A stretch of DNA of 64,000 nucleotides from positions 2,541,501 through 2,605,500 of the forward strand of contig NW_024104532.1 of assembly GCF_003945595.2 (NCBI RefSeq), written 5' to 3'. Below the pieces are notes generated by a model, which saw only the letters and a program-made list of their open reading frames with translations, made no database searches and was not told the DNA's origin. The DNA is from Pipra filicauda. Taxonomy: Eukaryota > Chordata > Aves > Passeriformes > Pipridae. The translations under genes were made by a program, and so were the position numbers. Positions 59,250 through 64,000 of this stretch are shown piece after piece. Within the stretch, counting starts at the first letter, position 1, and every line of letters starts with the position of its first letter.

Positions 59250-59442
59250 CGGGCAGAGGCGCGCGCGCTGATTGGCCGAGCCGCCCACCGGCCCCGCCCC
59301 GTCCCGGTGCTACATAAGGCGGGTCCGGGCCGGGCGGGGGCGGTGCCGGGTTCGAGTCCCGAGTCCGTCTGATCCGTTCGGCGCCGCTCCTCGCCCGCTC
59401 CGTCGGGCTCCCCCGGGCTCCCCCGGGCTCCCCCGGCCGCGG
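59250..59442 (+). promoter_or_regulatory. PDLIM7: PDLIM7 promoter and non-coding exon 1
   Basis: CpG island with GATTGGCC (inverted CCAAT at 59270-59277), GCCCCGCCCC GC box (59291-59300) and a TATA-like ACATAAG at 59312-59318. The likely untranslated first exon ends at 59442 with the donor GTGAGT. Three perfect 10-bp copies of GGGCTCCCCC lie at 59405-59434 in the leader. Confidence 0.6.
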
Positions 59443-60649
59443 GTGAGTGGGGGTGCGGGGGGCCTGGGCACGGCGGAGGACTCCGTGCACTGCGGGGGAG
59501 ATGGGGACGCAAGAGATGGAGGACTGGGGCCTGGGTCGGGGAGAAGGCGGATGATCGGGGTCGGGCCCGTGCGGGGCAGAGCCGGCGGGGAGGGGTGGTG
59601 CTGTGCGATGGGGAGGGGTCGCGTGGCCCCCTGCGGGGCAGGGGGGGCTCCCCAGCAGTCGGAGGGGCTGCCCAGGCTGTGCGCGCTGGGGACCCCCAGT
59701 CCGGCCGAACCCGGTCCCGCCGGGAGGGGTGCGGGGTGTCCACCCCGTCTGCCGGGCGCCGGGAATGCCTGACACGCAGCTCTTCCCCCGGCCCTCCCGA
59801 GCGGGGAGCGGGCTGGTGTCGTCTTACATGCCTTATATAGCCCGCACCGGCCCGGGGAGAGCGGGAGCTCGCTGGCCCCCGGCCTTGCAGCCGCCCCGCC
59901 GGCCCATGCCGGGCGCGGGGAGTCCCGCAGCCGGCCCCGCTCCACCCCGGCAGGAAGGTCCTGGGGCGTTTTGCGGGGGTCTGGCGGCTCCATCCAGGTG
60001 AGGGGCGGCAAGAGGCTGGTGCCGGCCCATCTGCCCGGAGCCTTGGCCGTCTGACAGCTGTCAGGCAGGGGAGCGCTGGGATTCCCTCCCGCCAAAGCCC
60101 TGGAGATGGGCTCACTCCCAGGGAGCATCTGCTCAGCCGGCTGCTGGAGTGCCAGCCTGGCTGCTCTGCCAGGCACCTCGGGTGGCATCACGCAGCTCCT
60201 GCGCTGCTGCTGCTGCTAATTCATCCGGCAAAATCGCTTCTGGTTCATATCCTTCCATACCTGCTGTTGCTTCTCTGCGGTCTAAACAGCCTTGGCTCTC
60301 AGCAGTGTGAATTGCTGGGGTGCGGCAAGGGAGAGCACATCCCAGGTTTGGGAGGAGAGCGAAGCCCACAGACACTCCACTGTGGGTGGCAGCAGGGCTG
60401 TGTCTGGCTCTCTGGCACTAGTCAGTGTTAGCCTGGGCCCCTCAGCTCTGACGTTGCTGGAGGAGATGCTGATGGATTTGGGGTGCGTCTCTAACCACAG
60501 TGTAGGATGGTCAGGGTGGAGTTACAGCTGGAAATGTGACCTGCCTCCTTCTATCCTGCCCTGCCAAGTGCTGGGCCCCCTCCTCGGCTGCTCTCCCTGC
60601 ATTGTTCCCATGTATCCTAACGCCAGGATCACACCCTCTTCCCTTGCAG
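59443..60649 (+). other. PDLIM7: PDLIM7 intron 1
   Basis: CpG-rich start, no exon recognised. A CArG-like CCTTATATAG (one mismatch) lies at 59831-59840. Confidence 0.6.
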
Positions 60650-60651
60650 AG

Positions 60652-60756
60652 ATGGGCGACATGGAGTCCTACAAAGTGATGCTGAATGGGCCGGCACCCT
60701 GGGGCTTCAGGCTGCAGGGAGGGAAGGATTTCAGCATGCCGCTCTCCATCTCCAGG
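60652..60756 (+). CDS. PDLIM7: PDLIM7 (Enigma/LMP-1), first coding exon only
   Basis: Actin-associated PDZ-LIM scaffold. This exon (acceptor at 60649, donor GTAAGA at 60757) encodes the start of the PDZ domain with the carboxylate-binding loop [15 protein letters not shown] and PLSISR, nearly identical to human PDLIM7. Two in-frame starts are possible: ATG 60652 (MGDMESYKV) or ATG 60661 (MESYKV), the latter matching the human start MDSFKV. The remaining PDZ and the three LIM domains lie beyond 64000; I found no further exon up to the end of the window. Confidence 0.9.
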
Positions 60757-63700
60757 GTAAGAGAAGCCAAGGCTGGTGACACCCATCCTTCTTCCTGCCT
60801 CTGTGGGAGGGAGGCTGTGACGGCAGTGTCCAGGTGGCTGAGTCAGAGTCCTACAGGGGATGCAGATGAGTTGGGGCCCCGGGAGTGCTGCATCCTGCCC
60901 TGCCTGGCTCCATGTAGCCTCTTTGGTGCCTTATCAGCTGCAGCCCGGCACAGGGGTGTTCCGGGCAGAGAACTGCAGCAGAGACGTGAAATGTTGCACA
61001 GCCTCTGCAGAGGGGGCAGGGGAGGCCCCTTCCGGAGCGTGCCCACCACAGGGGGAAGGGATCTGCTCTCTGAGATGTGGGACTGCCTTCCTGATTGGCA
61101 CCCTAACGCTGGGATCGGCATCCCAGGACTCAGCCAGTGCCCTTCTGCCCTGCCTTCCACTGCACAGCTCCTAACTCCATGCCTGAGCTCATCCCTGAAA
61201 TGGGCAGGGAGAGGAGGAAGCTTGCACTGCTGCCTGCACAGGGACATGATTCCCTCCACAAAACCATCCCGTTTCTCCTGGGAGAGCCGTTGTGCTGCAG
61301 CTGGTTGTGGCTGAGGCCTCTGGTTTGAGCTGTGCCCGGTGCAATGCTCAGCCAGGCCAGGTCTGTCCCCGGGCGGATGCTGGCCATGGCTCTGGCCACA
61401 CAATTGCCTTATAAGCCTTGGAATGTGACTGCAATGCCTGTGCCTCTGGCGCTCGGGCAGCTGGCACGGAGGCTGCTTCTCAAAGGACAGCTTTGCTCGT
61501 GGCACCGGACGCTGCTGCGTGGGGCCCTGTCCCCGGCACGAGCTCGGCACTGCATGCCTGTCCCAGAGGACACAGATCTCTGCAGCACCCAGGCAGGGAG
61601 GACGGGCCCTGAGGGCACCATGTGAAGCTGGAGTCACCAGCACCGCCGCCCCAGGGCCCGCTGATCTCTGCTGAGCACGCAGAGAAAGCCTCAGCGAGTT
61701 TATTCTCTAAAAAATGTTTCTCTTGGCTGCGAGCCAGCGCTTAACAAAGGGTCTGGTCGGATGAAGGAGCCTCCCAAAGCCCAGGGCAGGGGCCTTATGA
61801 AGCAGCACTTGGTGGGGCTCGGGCAGTGCTGCTGTCAGGAGCAGTGAGGGGATGTAGCCAGCTTTGGGGGGTTCTCTGTTAAGAGCAGGCTTTGTGGCAG
61901 GGCAATGTGCTCTGTCTGAGGGGAGGGGTGAGCCTTGCACTGCTCTGCACTCCAGAGACATTCCCAGCCCCAGAGCTCCTGCCCAGAGCACACTGCTGCC
62001 CTTGGCCACTGCTTCCCATGAGCTTGCCCTGGGAAGAAGAACGGGATGTTAGGAAGCGTCCTGCCTCAGCTTTGAGGGCTGCAGTGGGGTCCTGCTCTGT
62101 GGGGCCAGGGACCACAGGGGGAAAGCAGCACTGGCGTGTGCTCTGGCTCTTGGCTGTGTCCCTCACTGTAACACTACTGGGTGAGCTGTCAGGCTGCTGC
62201 AGCTCACTGGCCACACACAAAAGAAGTGCCACTATGACCCCCTGCACGTGGATCTCCCGTGGCAAGGGGCTCTGCTGGGGCACTGACACCTGGGCAGACT
62301 GTACGCCGCGGTCCCTGTGGCAGAGCAAGGGCAAGGGCTGCCATCTGGGGAGCTGGGTGCTGTGTGACACATCCCAGCCTCTGCCAGCTGGGGAAGAGGG
62401 GAGACCTTTGGTTCTGCTGGCAGGATGGTGCTGGGGGATGCACCTTCCAGCCTCTCCCCACCATGCTGGGTGATGCTCTGTCCTGGGGGTCCCTGGAAAG
62501 GGTGGCAGGTGGGCATCTCTCTGGGTGGGGTGACAGAGGTGCAGGGAACAAAGGACTGGCTGGGCAGAGAAGGGAGGAAGGAAATCCTGGGTTTAGGTTA
62601 GCAGGCCTGGGTGGGAAGCGGGAGGACTGGCACTGCCACAGCTCCCAGCTGAGCTGGCACCTGCCACAGGGGTTTCCAGGCGTGCCAGCATGGAGGGGGA
62701 CGGAAAGTGCTGACCGGGCTGGGTGAGGCTGTGTGACGCAGCCTGACGTGCTCTCCCCTTCCCGACTGGCCGTGTGAAAACATTTCCCAGCTCCTGCTCC
62801 TGCCTGCAAACCCACACAGCCGCCCTGTGCCTTCCCCAGCCCTCCAGGGCAGCAAGCCGGGGCTTGCAGCAGCATGGCCAGCCGGCACCACTGCTGCCGA
62901 GGGCACCCTCCCGTGCTGGGCAGGAGGAGCAGGCACTGGGCTGAGGGGTGGCAGCAGGATGCAGGCGGAGCCGAGCCACATCCAACCCGGCTATGAAGTT
63001 TGGCCTCACATGGAGTGCCAGTATTGGTGTAGGGAAGGGGAATGTGGCTCTGGGGTGAGCCAGGCTCTGCGCACGGGCAAGGAGGGGCCAGGACTCAGCG
63101 GCAGGGATTTTTCAGCCCTCTGACAGTGCTGGGAATCTGGCTCGCTCCTTTTATGTTCACGTCGAACAGGACTTGAGGAAATACTTGGTCCGGGTCCAAG
63201 CGCCTCGAGTTCTTCCATGCTGGAGGAGCAGGAATGGCTGCATCCTGCCCACGTCTGTCTGTCTGTCAGTGCCTGGGAGCTGTGTGCTGTGCTCTGGGCC
63301 CTGCTCGCCTCTGGCTGTGCATCCCTGGTGGGAGGGGAGGGCAGGACAGGCTCCACTTCCCCGCACGGGGCTGACGGGGCTGACGTATAGCCGTGCAATG
63401 GAGCCACAGCGGGGGCAAGGCTCTGTGTCCGGGAAGAAGAACCCGTGGCTGTGCTCTCGGCTGTCCCGGCGCGACGATGTCTGGGGGAGCAGCGTGGGTG
63501 GGGGCGGGTGTCTCCCTGCCTTGGGAGGGCTCCTGCTCCTCTGTGGGAATGAGGTAATGTCTGCGCCTGCTGGGAACAGGACGGGAGCATGGAGCGTGGG
63601 CGGCTGGGGGGAGTGCCCAAGGGGTGCCTCCCCTGACCCCCCCTCGCCCCAGGCGAAAGGCTGGACATGCCTGTGGTTTGCAGTGAGATGTGGGCTGCCC

Positions 63701-64000
63701 AAAGGGCCCTGACTCACTGTGCTCCCTTCCTGCCCCGGGACCACAGGGATGGCTCTGAGGGGTGGCCAGGCTTCCTGCCGAGGCTGAGCCAGCACCGCCT
63801 CCGTGTTTGGCGTCATGGGGATGAGGCCCCGGGGTGCTGGCAAGGTCCCCAGCTGTGCCAGAAGGCAGGGACTGGGCAGCACCCTGGGGTACTGCTTTGC
63901 CCTCTGCTGCTGCTGCCGAGGGGAAGAAGCTGCTCTGGGCTCATGCACTGGGAAATGAGGAGTGAGCTGGGTGTTCCCACCTCCCCCTGGGTCAGGCCTG
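60757..64000 (+). other. PDLIM7: PDLIM7 intron 2 (to window end)
   Basis: No coding exon recognised on either strand. A second CArG-like CCTTATAAGC lies at 61407-61416. Long open frames on both strands are explained by high G+C. Confidence 0.65.

Noticed and set aside
58414..59775. Long minus-strand open frame (453 codons) opposite DOK3 and the PDLIM7 promoter
   Set aside because: It is a Pro/Arg/Gly-rich by-product of GC-rich DNA antisense to a confirmed exon, with no family features and no splice logic.
59141..60191. Two further minus-strand frames (324 and 293 codons) over PDLIM7 exon 1 and intron 1
   Set aside because: Composition-driven; they cross the CpG island and G-run and have no recognisable domain.
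60292..61314. 340-codon plus-strand frame spanning PDLIM7 exon 2
   Set aside because: Only the 105 bp of the PDZ exon match a protein family; the rest is intron, and the exon has clear splice sites.

Overview
The window reads as a stretch of vertebrate nuclear DNA, most likely from a bird. The genes are split by GT-AG introns. Several truncated CR1 LINE 3' ends are present (the 'GGTTGGAAGGGACC' family typical of sauropsids, especially birds), and the spacing is very compact in the right half. The gene order NSD1-RAB24-PRELID1-MXD3 and FAM193B-DDX41-DOK3-PDLIM7 matches the region homologous to human 5q35.3. I cannot name a species. All gene models were built by hand: reading frames were joined only where splice sites and codon phase agreed, and each complete model closes exactly in frame.

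Layout. 1-26.4 kb: the 3' part of NSD1 on the + strand (13 coding exons, PHD fingers, PWWP, AWS/SET/post-SET, C-terminal PHD/C5HCH, then a very long repetitive last exon), followed by a long 3' UTR that may reach 30.26 kb. 30.3-33.2 kb: RAB24 on the - strand. 33.3-35.1 kb: PRELID1 on the + strand, head to head with RAB24 across a 148-bp bidirectional GC-rich promoter. 35.7-36.6 kb: MXD3 on the - strand. 37.1-40.9 kb: a complete 13-exon gene on the - strand for a FYVE-domain protein of the LST2/ZFYVE28 family, which has no counterpart at this place in the human map as I recall it. 41.2-42.4 kb: intergenic DNA with two tail-to-tail CR1 fragments. 42.7-50.3 kb: FAM193B (+). 50.5-55.4 kb: DDX41 (+). 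56.2-59.15 kb: DOK3 (+). From about 59.3 kb: the first two exons of PDLIM7 (+), which runs out of the window.

The genes are not an operon or a pathway. They are a chromosomal block shaped by whole-genome duplication. NSD1, MXD3, FAM193B and DOK3 have paralogues NSD2, MXD4, FAM193A and DOK7 on human 4p16.3, where ZFYVE28 lies between MXD4 and FAM193A. The extra FYVE gene here lies between MXD3 and FAM193B, in the same orientation as ZFYVE28 does relative to its neighbours. It is therefore best read as the missing 5q35-side ohnologue of ZFYVE28, and it is the most notable content of the window. Other points worth a second look are a 14-residue periodic repeat through most of the NSD1 tail, a near-perfect 78-nt hairpin in intron 1 of the FYVE gene, an ATGA-overlapping upstream ORF in FAM193B, and a cell-cycle type promoter at MXD3.
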